A stretch of 64,000 nucleotides of DNA from Kitagawia praeruptora (GCA_037693485.1 CM075345.1:108308001-108372000), one strand, 5' to 3'. Shown: positions 44,095 to 56,297, counted from the stretch's first letter. Notes: a model not told the origin generated them from the letters alone. Numbers and translations are program-made.

Positions 44095-44284
44095 TAAGAA
44101 AACAGAATACCAAACCCAAAGGCAGCAAAAGAGAAAACAACACGGCACGCTAATCTAGAGAAGAAGAAATATCCGAGTCCAAAGTCAGCATCAACTCATT
44201 TCAACTTTCCCATTTTACTCCCCTTGTTATCCTTTTTTACCTCAACAACAACACTACTCTGCTGAATCGATCTCAACAGATCAG

Positions 44285-44535
44285 ATGGCGTACGTAGATC
44301 AATCCTTTTCAATCACCGACGATGATTTAATGATGGATGACTTCTCCTACACCATCCACAACCGCCCTCCCATCAAAGAAATCGCTCTCGCCGTCTCTCT
44401 CCTCATCTTCGGCATCCTCGTTATTATCTCCGGTGTCTTCATGTCTCTCTACAAAGTCGGCGGTGATCACGCTCATGGTACCTTAACATCTCTCTCTCTC
44501 TCCCCCTTCTCTCTCTCCCTCCCCTCTCTCTCTCG

Positions 44536-44603
<68 letters not shown>

Positions 44604-44890
44604 GTCTCATCCTCTCTCTCTCTCCCTCCCTCTCTCTTCCCCCTCCCTCCTATCTCTCTGTCTCTCTCTTTCTCCCTCTCTCTCTCCTCTCTCCCCCTCT
44701 TTATTCCTTTTTTGCCCCTGTTGGTTGGTTTCGATTGCTTACTTTTTACTGTTTGATTATTGTTACAGGTGTGTTCTTTGCTATTTTGGGTTCGGTTTTG
44801 TTTATTCCGGGATTTTATTATACACGGATTGCTTACTATGCGTATAAGGGCTACCAGGGTTTTTCCTTCTCCAACATCCCCCCTGTATGA
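44285..44890 (+). CDS. TMEM230-like small membrane protein, two exons
   Basis: Exon 1 is 44285-44477 and exon 2 is 44769-44890. The GT (44478) and AG (44767-44768) sites join in frame (phase 1) to give 104 residues. The joined protein starts MAYVDQSFSITDDDLMMDDF, has a first membrane span at about residues 34-56 (LAVSLLIFGILVIISGVF) and a second at about 65-88 (VFFAILGSVLFIPGFYY), and ends GYQGFSFSNIPPV. The second span and tail are the conserved TMEM230/DUF872 signature. In animals TMEM230 acts in vesicle traffic; the plant role is poorly defined. The intron contains a long CT microsatellite and happens to be open in frame, so unspliced reading gives a spurious 201-residue product. Confidence 0.92.
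44490..44700. repeat. (CT)n microsatellite in the TMEM230-like intron
   Basis: Long CT and TCTC runs with occasional CCC and TTT interruptions fill most of the 291-bp intron (44478-44768). Its purest part is about 44540-44593. Confidence 0.95.
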
Positions 44891-47800
44891 TATTTCCATG
44901 TATTTTTAATCTCCAGTTAAACCGTTACTTTGTGATGTGAGCTTCATTTTTGTAAATATATGTATACAGAATGTTTCATTAGTTGATTACTTTTGTTACC
45001 TTTTTAGCTGTTTGCCTTTGTTGTAATAATATTCGATTCAGTTTTTTCCCCTCATATACACATTGCTAATTAAATACTCTTGATTATGTAATATTTTTGC
45101 CTAGCAGTACCTAGTAACTTAGTTGTAATGTGCTATGTGGTATGATCTGTTTGATTCGAATTTCGAAGAACGTAATTGGACGGAATTGTATAGAAGATAA
45201 ATGTGCTATTTTGTGGAGAAATAATCGTGATTGCATTCGTTCTCCGTTTCATTCCTACTAAATCGAACCACAGCTCGTATTTACCAATTTGAGAATGAAT
45301 GCTACATTCTCCTTCCCACTCATTTTCTTCACAAACCTCGTCATAGAAATTTGCACTCTTTCTTTTTTCTTCTACTCTATCCTCTTCGTCATTCTCTCCC
45401 TCCTTTGTTTTATTCACGATTTTTCATTCCGTTCCACCTAACCAAGTGGAGCATTATAGTTGCTTAAGGTAGATCATTAGTGTTCTTATGCAAAGAGCTA
45501 TGGCTTTTGTATTGAAGATAAATCCGTTAAGGCTTTTTTATTAAAGGTAGAGCGGTTAGTGTTCTCAGGCAGGGAGCAGTACTACTTTACTTAACTTCTT
45601 AGCTTCTTGATCTTGTTTAATTCCACTTGCACAACACATCAAATCTTTACCCGTGTCTGAATCCACACTGTCTATATAGTTAACATAGCAGCTATTTGGA
45701 CTACTAAATTCATTCTTTGTTAATAGCTCCCACATAATTCTTGTCCATTTTAGCAGTTTCGTATGTTGTTTCATTCACATGTGCACTCTAGACAGCACTC
45801 TAGTCAAAGTGTCTTTGAAAGAAATTTTGAAATTAAATGTAGAGATTTTTCTAGAACCTCTCCAGTCTATATATACTCTGTGGGTGCTTACGTTTGTATT
45901 TAACATCTTTAATTTGTTATATTCATTCTTAGGCTGTGAGCTGTCACGATTTGAATCCAAAAACAAGTTATGATAAGATACTTCAAATTTGCTATTTCGT
46001 AATGAGAATCCTAGAAGTAGATTCGGACATTAATTGTGATGCTGGGTCAGTTTAACTTTTCCCACAGAACGCTTTGGTTTGAATGTTTTTTTCCCTAATG
46101 GCCCCTTCATGTATCAGGTTTAATTGTTCTGTTAATAGAATGCCTAATCAAAAGATGAATTTTGAAGTTGTGAATGCATCACACATCTAGGTGTTACTTG
46201 TACAAGTTAATGCACCTGTGTATGGATTGTTGTTCGATACTTCGATCGTCTAGATCTGTGTGGAAGAATTAGATATGTCTCCATAGGGATTTGCAGAAAC
46301 TGTCTCTGCCCTGATTGTTTTATGCACCGGAAATAAGTCCCGCTATTCACATAACGTCAGGTCGATAAGGAGTTCTCAAACCATCTGTTGCTGTCCTTTC
46401 TACTTGATTTGTTGTGTCTTATGGCCTTTTAAATCCAAGTAATATGTTGCATTGGCACCTCGTGTTGTGAACATATGCAATCCTTCCACAAAAATGTTCA
46501 TCTTACTATTTCCCAGATCTCTATATAACATCAGTTTGGTACGTGTACATGTTTTGGAATTGATAGCAGTACTTGTTTTAGACTTCGTTGTGTCCTGCTT
46601 GAATCATCGGTTACTTTTGATAAACAAGTTCAAGGGAACGACTTTGCCAAATCGACGAATTTCAAGTCTGTTATTACTTGGTGCGTTGGATTATGGATTA
46701 AAGCTTACATTAATTGGTGCATTGGATTATGGATTAAAAGATGTCTGTATCAAAATGGCTGTCCTTTTTGTTGTTAAAAGTATTGACCATTAAATGACTG
46801 TATGTAATCATGTTTCTATTAGTTCTCTAATCTTTACGGAAAACAAATAATTGTCATGTTTTAAACGTGTATATTTTATGAATTTGGTACTTTTTTTGTG
46901 TTTTACTAGTATTGAATGAAAGGATCAATGAAATAGCGAACGGTCTAATTAATTTAATGAAATTCTTTTTGGGCCAGATATATGGAAGTGTTGCCACTGT
47001 TGTCACAGGGTACGTAAATTTTATTTTTTTCACAGTTTATTGAAAACACAATCAAAGCTGATTACTAGAAGAGTTCTTTCAAGTTTCTCATTGTCTTCAC
47101 AGAGAATACAAGATAAAGCCGATGGCTTTACTATGAGTTTGCATACCTTGTTCCACTGCTTTCTTACATTCCACTGCTTTCTTACTAGCAAAAGGATAAT
47201 ACACTTTCCATATTATATACAAAAGTGCCTATCCAATAGCAGATTACCCCTGTGTTCTTAAATATGCGGCAACCCTGTGCAACAATCCTTTCAGCGTTGC
47301 GTACCCCATGAAAGATGATTGCTCGGCTAGACACTGTCTTAGTTCGGCGTCGATGCATCTATAATCGGGTAAGCCCAGGTCCATCATGCAAACAGTCATA
47401 AAAAGCTCGCAAATTTGTTAAGGTGAGTACCTTGGGGACAATGTTAGCATGCCAACAATAATCAGTAAGCTACAATCTTGCCAGCATCAAGTGCCTTGGT
47501 AATGATTGGAAGAAGGTGCGGTCTGGCCATCCAAACTGCTTTTCGTCCTAGTAGGATCGAGGAAATCGGTCTGAACTGGTAAAGAAATTTGTCTATAAAT
47601 TTGGTCTAATTTTGGTACGTATGGAATGTGGTTCGAACAAACAGTTAAAACAACTTTTTGGCTCTGAGTTTTCCATGAAATATATTAGATAGATGATTGA
47701 ATATGGAAATTTGATAAACCCCTGACTAAACAATGAAGTAAAAATGTACCAGAACTGGGATTGGAGGAGTACATTTACTGTTGACACATTTACACACTTA

Positions 47801-47952
47801 AAGATTGAGAAACTTGCCAAAAAGAATAGATAATAACTTTTTCTCAAGCACCCGACTGTGGAAAATAACATAATCACAGTGGCTAACAACAAAATTGATA
47901 CAGAGAGGATAGCTGATCAGTCGACAATAGTTGGGGGCAAGCCAGTTGTATC
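44891..47952. other. Intergenic sequence between the TMEM230-like and PIN2 genes
   Basis: About 3 kb. The first 150 bases probably hold the TMEM230-like 3' untranslated region. Several frames of 60-113 codons (for example 46452-46793) show no domain, codon bias or homologous feature. A near-duplicate of ATTGGTGCATTGGATTATGG lies at 46677-46735. Confidence 0.5.
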
Positions 47953-48020
47953 CAGGGACGGACCTCGGGGTTTTAAGAATTTTTGGACCCCCCTCACATT
48001 ATGCTCTAGGTCCGTCACTG
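47953..48020. mobile_element. 68-bp hAT-type miniature element
   Basis: The ends CAGGGACGGACCTCG and CTAGGTCCGTCACTG are inverted copies with about two mismatches, and both sides carry the perfect 8-bp duplication GTTGTATC (47945-47952 and 48021-48028). CAGNGNCGGA termini with an 8-bp target duplication are hAT features. Confidence 0.85.
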
Positions 48021-48028
48021 GTTGTATC

Positions 48029-48864
48029 CATATGGGCACACTCGATTTAGTGAAGTTACATTCTTAGTATAAAGAGAGAGAGAGAGAAGCATACAAATAT
48101 TACTCATTCTCATGATAGAATTATTCTCTCTAACTTCATATCTCGTTCTGCATTTATCAGAATTCAAAATTGTTTGGATGCACCTAGATGCAATGTAGTA
48201 TAAAAAAAAGGAGTAAATCAACTATAACACAAGGATAAATTCAAAGAAATGTTGAACTCATGAAACTATACACATGTTTCAATCGATGATTTTACATATT
48301 ATTGTAAACACAACTCTCCTAAAACTATGATTTGCGTAGCTAAGTATACGGTACGTTCATCTATTTTAGCAAATCATATACTCCTATTAATTTACGAAAC
48401 GTTATTACTTAAATTTAAAAGTCTTCGTCTTGGGACGTAGCGAGCGAATAATTAACAGTATATCACCAATTAAACAAACACAGGTTGGACAAGAATGGTC
48501 CGTTGCTGCTAATTTCTCACGTGCATGAACGTGTGTTATGCCGACAACTGAGTTGTAAACTCTATCCGCAACTCTTTCATTCATTCTGTGTGTTTACATA
48601 CCGCTAGCTTTGTCATCGTTCTTATAAGTTTCATAACTCGCATATTCAATTCCAGTTGTTATCAGACAAGAATCTCTCGGACCAACCACATTTTATCTCG
48701 AAAAAGAAATGGCTCTACACACTGAGACATGCATGTGTGTACACCAGTACACAATTGACTATGTTTATGTAACACTATATTATTAAGCCTCATGCAGAAA
48801 GAGATTGATAAACAAAGCCACAAGGAACCTTTTCCCACTGACTCGATCTCCTTGCCATCTGGGG
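48029..48864. other. PIN2 upstream region
   Basis: AT-rich non-coding sequence upstream of the PIN2 TATA box. There is a GA-dinucleotide run at 48072-48088. No other gene is seen. Confidence 0.4.
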
Positions 48865-48872
48865 TATAAAAT
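48865..48872 (+). promoter_or_regulatory. TATA box of the PIN2 gene
   Basis: TATAAAAT (48865-48872) lies 162 bp before the ATG, followed by a CT-rich stretch (TTTCTCTTGTTTATTTC, CTCCCTCTTTCTCC). This fits a leader of about 130 bases. Confidence 0.6.
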
Positions 48873-49033
48873 TGGTGCTGTTCCTACACTTGCGTTCCTT
48901 GTCGATTACAAACTCTTTTTTCTCTTGTTTATTTCTTACTTAAGTCTACATTTTCTCAACTCCCTCTTTCTCCTTCTTTCGTGACTTTGTTTGATCATTC
49001 ATACATTCGAATCCATTTTCCGGATAGCTAGCA

Positions 49034-51588
49034 ATGATCACTGGAAAAGATATTTACGATGTTCTTGCAGCGATTGTACCTTTATATGTTGCCATGTTTT
49101 TGGCCTATGGCTCTGTCCGGTGGTGGAAAATCTTCACTCCTGACCAGTGCTCCGGCATTAATCGCTTTGTAGCTGTCTTTGCAGTTCCATTACTTTCCTT
49201 CCACTTCATCTCCTCAAATGACCCTTATAAAATGAACTATCATTTCATTGCTGCCGATTGTTTGCAAAAAGTTGTCATTCTTGTAGCCCTCTTTATATGG
49301 CAAGCTTTTAGTAAAAATGGCAGCTTGGAGTGGATGATAACTCTGTTTTCTCTATCCACTCTACCAAACACACTTGTCATGGGAATTCCCCTATTGAAAG
49401 CCATGTACGGAGATTTCTCGGGAGACCTGATGGTTCAAATTGTGGTTTTACAAAGTGTGATTTGGTATACTCTAATGCTCTTCATGTTTGAGTATAGAGG
49501 TGCAAGGCTTCTCATTTCTGAACAATTTCCAGAAACGGCTGGTTCAATCACTTCCTTTCATGTTGAATCTGATGTGGTTTCATTAAATGGACGGGAGCCT
49601 TTGGAAACTGATGCAGAAATTGGAGATGATGGGAAGTTACACGTGGTGGTGAGAAGGTCTAACTGTTCGTCCAGGTCCGTGATTTCTTATAACAAGTCAC
49701 ATGCAATGAATGAAATAACTCCGCGTGCTTCAAACTTAACCGGTGTAGAGATTTACTCGGTTCAGTCTTCGCGAGAGCCAACACCAAGAGCCTCAAGTTT
49801 TAACCAAAATGATTTTTATGCAATGTTTGCAAGTAAAGCAGCGAGTCCTAAGCATGCCTACACAAATAGTTATGGAGGAGGAGGAGGAGGAGGAGGAGGT
49901 GATGTTTATTCTTTGCAATCATCGAAAGGTCCAACACCAAGAATATCGAATTTCGAAGAGGAGATGTTGAAGATGGGAAATAGTGTTAACAATAATAAGA
50001 ATAAAAGGCCTGGTGGAAGGAGTATGAGTGGTGAATTGTTTAACCAGGGGAGTTTAGGATCTTCTTATCCGCCTCCAAATCCGATGTTTACAGGGTCTAC
50101 TCAAGCTAAGAGGAAAGAAAGTAGCGGGGGGACGGGGACTAGTAGTACGCCAAATAAGGAGCTTCATATGTTTGTTTGGAGCTCAAGTGCATCTCCTGCC
50201 TCTGAAGGGAATTTAAGGAATGCTGTGAATAGAGCTGCTGCTACTGACTTTGGAGTCGTTGATTCTTCTAAGGCTGTTCTTCAACAAGAAATTGCTGCTT
50301 CTAGGGGTATTCTATGAACAATAACATTTACAAATATAACATTTTGCACTCTGTTTACTATGTATTGATGTATATTGTTTTTAGTTACTAATGTACGTAT
50401 CTCATGATGGTGATATTGAGCAGCCAATGTGCTGCATGATTCGATAGAAAATGCTAGTCATGCTGGAAAAATGAATGGAGAACTGAGGGATCAGGTTGAG
50501 ATGGAGGATGGAACGGCATCAAAATTCGGGACGAGTAGTTCACCATATGATACAATCCAGAAGAAGGCAGGGACGGAAGGAGGCCAAAAGAATCACCAGA
50601 TGCCACCAGCAAGTGTGATGACAAGGCTCATCCTTATCATGGTTTGGAGAAAACTCATTCGAAATCCCAACACATATTCCAGCCTTTTAGGACTCATTTG
50701 GTCTCTGGTATCATTTAGGTCAATCTCTTACACACACCACTAGCTAGTTACATGATGTTCATTCCAACCGAATGTTTAATGGTTTTCATTGATTACAATT
50801 ATCATGATTAGTACAATTTATCGGTGTTTAATTAGTAGTAGTATTTTAACAAGTATTTGTTAATGGACAGGTGGGATATCAAAATGCCTACCATTCTAAG
50901 TGGATCCATATCAATTCTATCAGATGCAGGTCTAGGAATGGCTATGTTTAGTCTAGGTACGTAATGATTTCTTATCATGTTAAGTAAATATTTGAGGAAC
51001 CAATGAAAAAACATTACTGATCCATATTTTTTAAACCGTATTTGTTATGTTTGATTGACTTACAGGGCTATTCATGGCATTGCAACCAAAGATAATAGCC
51101 TGCGGAAAAAGTGTCGCTACGTTTTCAATGGCGGTGCGGTTTTTAACGGGTCCGGCTGTTATTGCAGCAACCTCCATTGCTATAGGCCTCAGAGGTGTTC
51201 TTTTGCATGTTGCAATTGTGCAGGTGACAATATATCAATAATACTTTAGCAATAATATTATATTAAATTTTAAAAAAAAAATTGCTGATATATATGGAGT
51301 TCACAGGCTGCTCTTCCCCAAGGAATCGTTCCCTTCGTATTTGCAAAAGAATACAACGTCCATGCTGACATACTTAGCACTGCGTATGTTCAATTCCTTC
51401 TCCTTTATACATTAAAATAACCTTATTTGTGCAGGGGATCGAATTAGTGATAGCTGAGATATAAACTAGCTACGACGTTATTAACATTGCGATATCCGAT
51501 GAATATATTTCGTGTTTGCAGGGTTATATTCGGAATGCTGATTGCGTTGCCCATAACAATATTATACTATGTGCTCCTTGGAGTGTAA
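49034..51588 (+). CDS. PIN2: PIN2-type auxin efflux carrier, six exons, 651 residues
   Basis: Exons 49034-50306, 50424-50718, 50871-50956, 51066-51223, 51307-51383 and 51522-51588 all have GT/AG borders and phases that join to one 651-codon frame. The N-terminus MITGKDIYDVLAAIVPLYVA and the loop make PIN2 (EIR1/AGR1) the closest member. There are five membrane spans in residues 1-160, a hydrophilic loop at about 163-490 and five spans at the C-terminus, with the conserved NPNTYSS at about 505-511. The loop has TPRAS or TPRIS motifs at 229, 250 and 301, the known PINOID-type phosphorylation sites that set polarity. PIN2 moves auxin shootward in root epidermis and is needed for root gravitropism. 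A nine-glycine run (about 281-289) comes from a GGA microsatellite. It appears intact. Confidence 0.97.
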
Positions 51589-53030
51589 GTGCAAGGAAAG
51601 CAAGGGAGATGGATCATGAATATCATATACAAATCGAGACATTCGAGGAAGGCTTCTGATGAACATGATGAAAAGGATGCAATAGCTTGATTATAGGACA
51701 ATTACTATCAGATTCAGTGTAATTAGGGCTTAAATTTGTTTAAAACAAAATACTAACTAGTCACGTTCTGATCTGCATGTGATCTTGGAAGAAAATACTA
51801 CTACTAATACTGTTTGCTAGCTGCATTATTCTACTACTTCCTTTGGCTGTACGTTGATCCCTTGTCTTTGATTTTAAAATTTACAATTTCTTAATCTAGC
51901 TAGTGCAGCTTCTCAGAGAGTGACAGATCTAGATCTTAGAATTTAGGCAGGGGACAGATATGTAGAACTATATAATTGTATTCATTCGTCATTCATGTAC
52001 TTTGAAATGCTCACCTACAATTTATATAAACAATTTTATTGCTTGTCTGTAGCTCCACCATTGCTTGTATCCAAAATTTAGAGAAGTTACTAGCTAGCCT
52101 CATGAATTCTTATATACAAACACAACTTTGTCCTTGCAACGATTGCGTAAACAAGTTTTCTTCTCAGATCGAGATCCCATCAAAGATAATAGTGTAATAT
52201 TCAGCTTTGATGTTTACTGTGACCATGTACAAATTCAGTATATGTCAGCGCGAGTAGCTGTTCCCTGATCTTGTGATTCGTATCATGAATGCAACGAAAA
52301 CTTGTAAATATTTCAAAGTTTGGAAGTGTAGATTATCGATTCTTACGATTCTCATTTGAACTTGGTCCTAATTAAGAGGATCTTTAATCTTCAGGGAGAG
52401 TTAATGATATGAATTCGAATGATATTAAACCCGTGACTGGTAGCATGAGACAATGAGACAGCAAACGCTCCAAAGTATCAAAATTCCTGCAGAAAAGAGA
52501 TCTGGGACAATATATACCACATTTTACTCTAGTAGTAGTTTAATTATAAGTAATTGAGAGTCTACACACGCAGAATATGAGCGCAATATTAGTCAACTGT
52601 TCACTTGTTCATCGATCATTAAACGCTAAATGCATGACATAATTAACTTATGATAGCCCAGCTCATCGTCGAATCCCAAGTAGATACGGAGATCCATCAA
52701 GTCATAAGATGCAAACACTGTATTTTGCTTCGGTGTATGGATATAATTCAAAAATTTATTATAACGCGTTTTTCTTTAACGAGCAAGACTAGAACAGGCA
52801 TGCATGTGTTTTTGTTCCTTACAATCTCATTATACATATGTATTGACCGTTCCAACGTGTTAAATTTTTGACAAAAAAATTAATACAATTTATGGTGGTC
52901 TAAGTGATATACAGGGGGGCAAATGATATATTTTCTTAATTTAGTGGTTTAAATGAGACCCCGATGAGAACGGTGGGTTAAATGATAATTTTTGACCAAG
53001 GGAGTGGCCAATTTGATATAAAACCCAATA
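51589..53030. other. PIN2 3' flank and intergenic sequence
   Basis: No gene is seen. An imperfect direct repeat of about 80 bp (AAATGA, ACCCCG, ATCGGTGGGTTAAATGAT-type words) lies at 52950-53030 and 53355-53440, on either side of the inverted repeat below. Confidence 0.5.
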
Positions 53031-53303
53031 AATTTTTATTAAGTTCTACACATTTTTCTTGAATACTTCCATAACCAAACGAAAGGTTAATAATTCTAGT
53101 ATTTCTGATAATATATTTAGATTTTTAAAAATTCATTTACTATTTATTTTTAATTTTATTGTCATTTTCCTTATTTTAATTAAAAAGAAAGAGTAAATAA
53201 ATTTTTTTAATTCTAAATATATTATTAAAAATACTAGAATTCATAACCTTTCATTTGATTATAGTAGCATTTAAGAAAAATGTGTAGAATTAGATTAAAA
53301 ATT
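53031..53303. mobile_element. Palindromic MITE-like inverted repeat
   Basis: Arms of about 95 bp: the left has TTCTACACATTTTTCTTGAA, AAAGGTTA and AATTCTAGTATTTCTGATAA. The right has the inverse, with about 85 percent match by eye. The spacer is about 80 bp. No clear target duplication was identified. Confidence 0.65.
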
Positions 53304-53513
53304 ACTTTTACTTCCCGAGTACATATATACAGGTATTTGTTTGATATTTATTATGACTTTAATGATTCAAATGATACCCCGTTAAGATCGGTGAACGAAT
53401 TGATATATGCCTTTCACTTCAGTGACCATTTTGATACTTAACCCTTTAAAAAAGGTGCATGAAGGTGTTTAGTTTTATAGCATACATGCTCATGTACCAT
53501 TATTTAATTAATA

Positions 53514-53796
53514 TTCTCTCGGTCCCAAAATATATGTCCCTTTTGAAAAATGATTTTGTCCCATTTTACATGTCCCTTTTCTTTTTTCAATACAAATTTA
53601 AGGTGATTTTCCAAAACTATCCCTACATTTATTGTATCTAAAATTTAACTTTTTTCAAACTTAACACTATTCTCATTTTTCAATGTATTAATTAAGGTTA
53701 TTAGTTGGAAAATATTATTCAACTAATCTTTACCTACCTTTACCTTAATATGTGTGTTTTTTAGAAAAAAAACATGTATTTTGGGACGTAAAAGAA
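53514..53796. mobile_element. Stowaway-like MITE, diverged
   Basis: The ends TTCTCTCGGTCCCAAAATAT and the inverse of ATGTATTTTGGGACGTAAAAGAA share GTCCCAAAATA-ATGT. TA lies on both sides (512-513 and 797-798 in the 53 kb block). A second internal copy of TGTCCCTTTT follows the left end. Confidence 0.6.
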
Positions 53797-53877
53797 TAGA
53801 CTGTTTTTCAGAATACCAATTTAATGTATAATAAATTTAACGTTAACAGGATATAATTTACTTTGTGCGTTCGGGAG

Positions 53878-54500
53878 ATACGCATTTCGAAAATGCGTAT
53901 AGATCGTATACACATAATGAATATACGTGGGTTTTGTTAAATTCACATCTAGACTTGTGAATAGGGCTCTGGGCTACGCATGTCGAGCATGCGTGACTCA
54001 GGATACGCATGTCCAACATGCGTATGAGATGGTACTGTTCATCGTCCTCCCCCAGTCGTCGGTATCGTTTTCCGATTAAAAACTTTCACACAATCATTCG
54101 CTCCTTACAAACATCGAGCAATAACATATGATGTACCAAATTGCTCGTCTTTTCCTCCTCTACAAGGCTATAATCGTCGTTTTTCGTTTGTTTTGCCGGA
54201 TTGAAAAGCCCCAAATCGAGATTCATTTTCCGGTTTCCTTTTCCGACCCGTTCGTGCACGCCCCTGCGGGGCCAAAAATCAACAAACAAATATGGCAAAG
54301 TGTAGAGGCATGCCTGGGGATCATTTTGATATCCTCAGATTTTGTGGAGGTAGCCAGAATGTGAAGAACGGGAGGGGGCGATTTTGAGGCGAATTTTTGG
54401 TCACCTGAGCTCCGGTTCAGTGTGTGAAGAAATGACGTCATATGACATCATTGCGCATCTGGGAGTTGCGTTACCCCAGATGCGCATGATCAATATGCGT
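53878..54500. repeat. Cluster of GCAT-core inverted repeats
   Basis: Short hairpins share ACGCAT/ATGCGT arms: 53878-53900 (8-bp arms), 53976-53994 (7-bp arms) and 54003-54025 (9-bp arms), with a near copy at 54482-54502. A perfect 11-bp stem GCGCATCTGGG/CCCAGATGCGC lies at 54453-54485. Between them, 54080-54440 has mixed composition with frames of about 75 codons but no domain I recognise. Confidence 0.7.
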
Positions 54501-54901
54501 ATCCTACCTACGCAGACTGCCAATGCGTGGCTCTGTCGTTATTTTGGAATCTGTTCGCGCACATCGTTATTTTGGGCAATTGGGATGTGTTTTTGTGTTA
54601 TTTTGGTCATTTTCTCTCAATCTAAGATCATCTCTAATCATAACTCTATTTTTATCTTCAAATATTCATTTTTTTCATTTTATATTTTAAAAAAAAATAT
54701 TATTTCCAGATCCGTTTTTTTTAGTTCCAGAGCTATTTGTAGCATTTTGTATCATAATATGCAATACTTTGTAAATGCAAGAGGCATATGCTACAAATAT
54801 TGTTCTGTAAATAAAAAAATCGTTCTAAAAATAACATTTTCCTATTTTTATTCTTCTCCAACCATTACTCTAAACTTTACTTTAAATTCATTTTAAGACA
54901 A

Positions 54902-55647
54902 TCTATACTCTTTATTAAAAGCAGAAAACCCCTTTGAATGGTATGCCATGTATACCGCGGTATGCATGGTATGTCAATTAATTAATAAATTAATTAATTA
55001 ATAATAACTTATTTTACTATTTGAACTTACTTTAAAAACTATTTTTTAAGTATATAGAACACCAATAAGAATAAGAACTACTAATGAAACAAGTCCTCTC
55101 TGAACTAAAATACTGTATGCCAATTAATTAATTAATTAATTAATGTATACCGCGGTATATATGCCATGTATACAGCGGTATGCCACTAAATATTAATTAA
55201 TTTAATTAATTAATTAAAATCATAATATTAAATATTAATTTAATTTAATAATGAAGTTATATACTAGGAGTCTATTAACTAAAAATTGAAATAAAATCGA
55301 GAATATAGGACTTAGGGCTCCATTAACTAATATTAAAAATATATCTATAATAGATTAATAATAAATACAATTAATAATATAACTATTCTTATATTACCAA
55401 AGATAAGTTATATAAATTTAATTAATTAAAATAATAAAATTAAATATTAATTTAATTTATTATTGAAGTTATATAATAGGAGTCTATTAACTATAAAAAA
55501 AAAAAACTAACAATCGAAATAAAAGTCGTGAATATAATATTATATACAACTTGGTGGTTCAAGATTTTATTCATTTAAAAAAGTTAAAAATTAGGAATTT
55601 AAGATAATTTATCACAATCCGTGCTTCGTACGGGTTATCGGTGATAG
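54902..55647 (+). mobile_element. Helitron-like non-autonomous element
   Basis: It starts after an A with TCTATACTCTTTATTAAAAG, close to the 5' TC terminus of many plant Helitrons. Near the other end is a hairpin CCGTGCTTCGTACGG (55619-55633) followed by GTTATCGGTGATAG. The usual CTRR end is not exact (ATAG). The interior has ATACCGCGGTAT palindromes (54952-54963 and about 55146-55157), TTAATTAA runs and a 100-bp segment that repeats (about 55212 and 55440). No RepHel protein. Confidence 0.55.
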
Positions 55648-56112
55648 ATACATATATATGTTGTGTGAGATGATAGCAAACAATAATGAAGATATGAAGA
55701 TAAAGTTGAATAGTATTACTTCAAATTTGAAGACAAAGGTTGATTTCTTCAAATATAAAGATAAAATCAGCTTGTACTGGAGCTAATATTCATTGCTTTA
55801 ACTTCAAAAAAAATAAAAATAAAGGGAATCGTTGAAGATGCCCTTAAACTTTGAATTTGAAACTCAAAAACGATTCACTCTTAAAAAGACGATAATACCA
55901 CTGATGTTGATGAAAATAAATAATTTCACGAATATAGAACCGATCACTGATCTTTATTCGATCGATTTTCAAATATCAATATATCACAAATATTGGTAAA
56001 AAAAAAAATACTAATTCCACAAACATAACATAACTGCAATTGAATGTGAACTCGATGGATTCTCATTTGGAAATCATTTTTGTGAAATATTAATAGGGTG
56101 GAAGAGAAAATT
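55648..56112. other. Non-coding, AT-rich
   Basis: No gene or terminal repeat could be supported. Confidence 0.4.
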
Positions 56113-56297
56113 GGGCCTGAGGATAACCTCAGGTACCTCTCCTAAGGTTAGAACAAAATATAGCTATAAAATAAGGGGCCCAGCAGGGACATTTTAGTAA
56201 ATATAAATTGTTTTTCAGTAATTTACAAAAAAGCCCTTAAATTTGTATTGAAATTTGGTCTAACCTCAGGTAGAATCCTGAGGATGACCTCAGTCCC
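56113..56297. mobile_element. Small MITE-like inverted repeat (185 bp)
   Basis: The left end GGGCCTGAGGATAACCTCAGG and an inner CTAAGGTTAGAAC are mirrored at the right by GGTCTAACCTCAGG and TCCTGAGGATGACCTCAGTCCC. Each arm is itself partly palindromic (CCTGAGG...CCTCAGG). No clear target duplication. Confidence 0.6.

Noticed and set aside
44285..44890. A single 201-residue ORF with a Ser/Leu-rich middle
   Set aside because: The middle is a CT microsatellite intron with proper GT and AG borders. Only the spliced 104-residue form matches TMEM230-like proteins.
44483..44899. Minus-strand ORF rich in Arg and Glu
   Set aside because: It is the reverse reading of the CT microsatellite.
46452..46793. 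A 113-residue ORF between the TMEM230-like and PIN2 genes
   Set aside because: No family resemblance, and part of it comes from a short direct repeat.
51055..51249. A separate 64-residue ORF
   Set aside because: It is an out-of-frame reading of PIN2 exon 4 and its introns.
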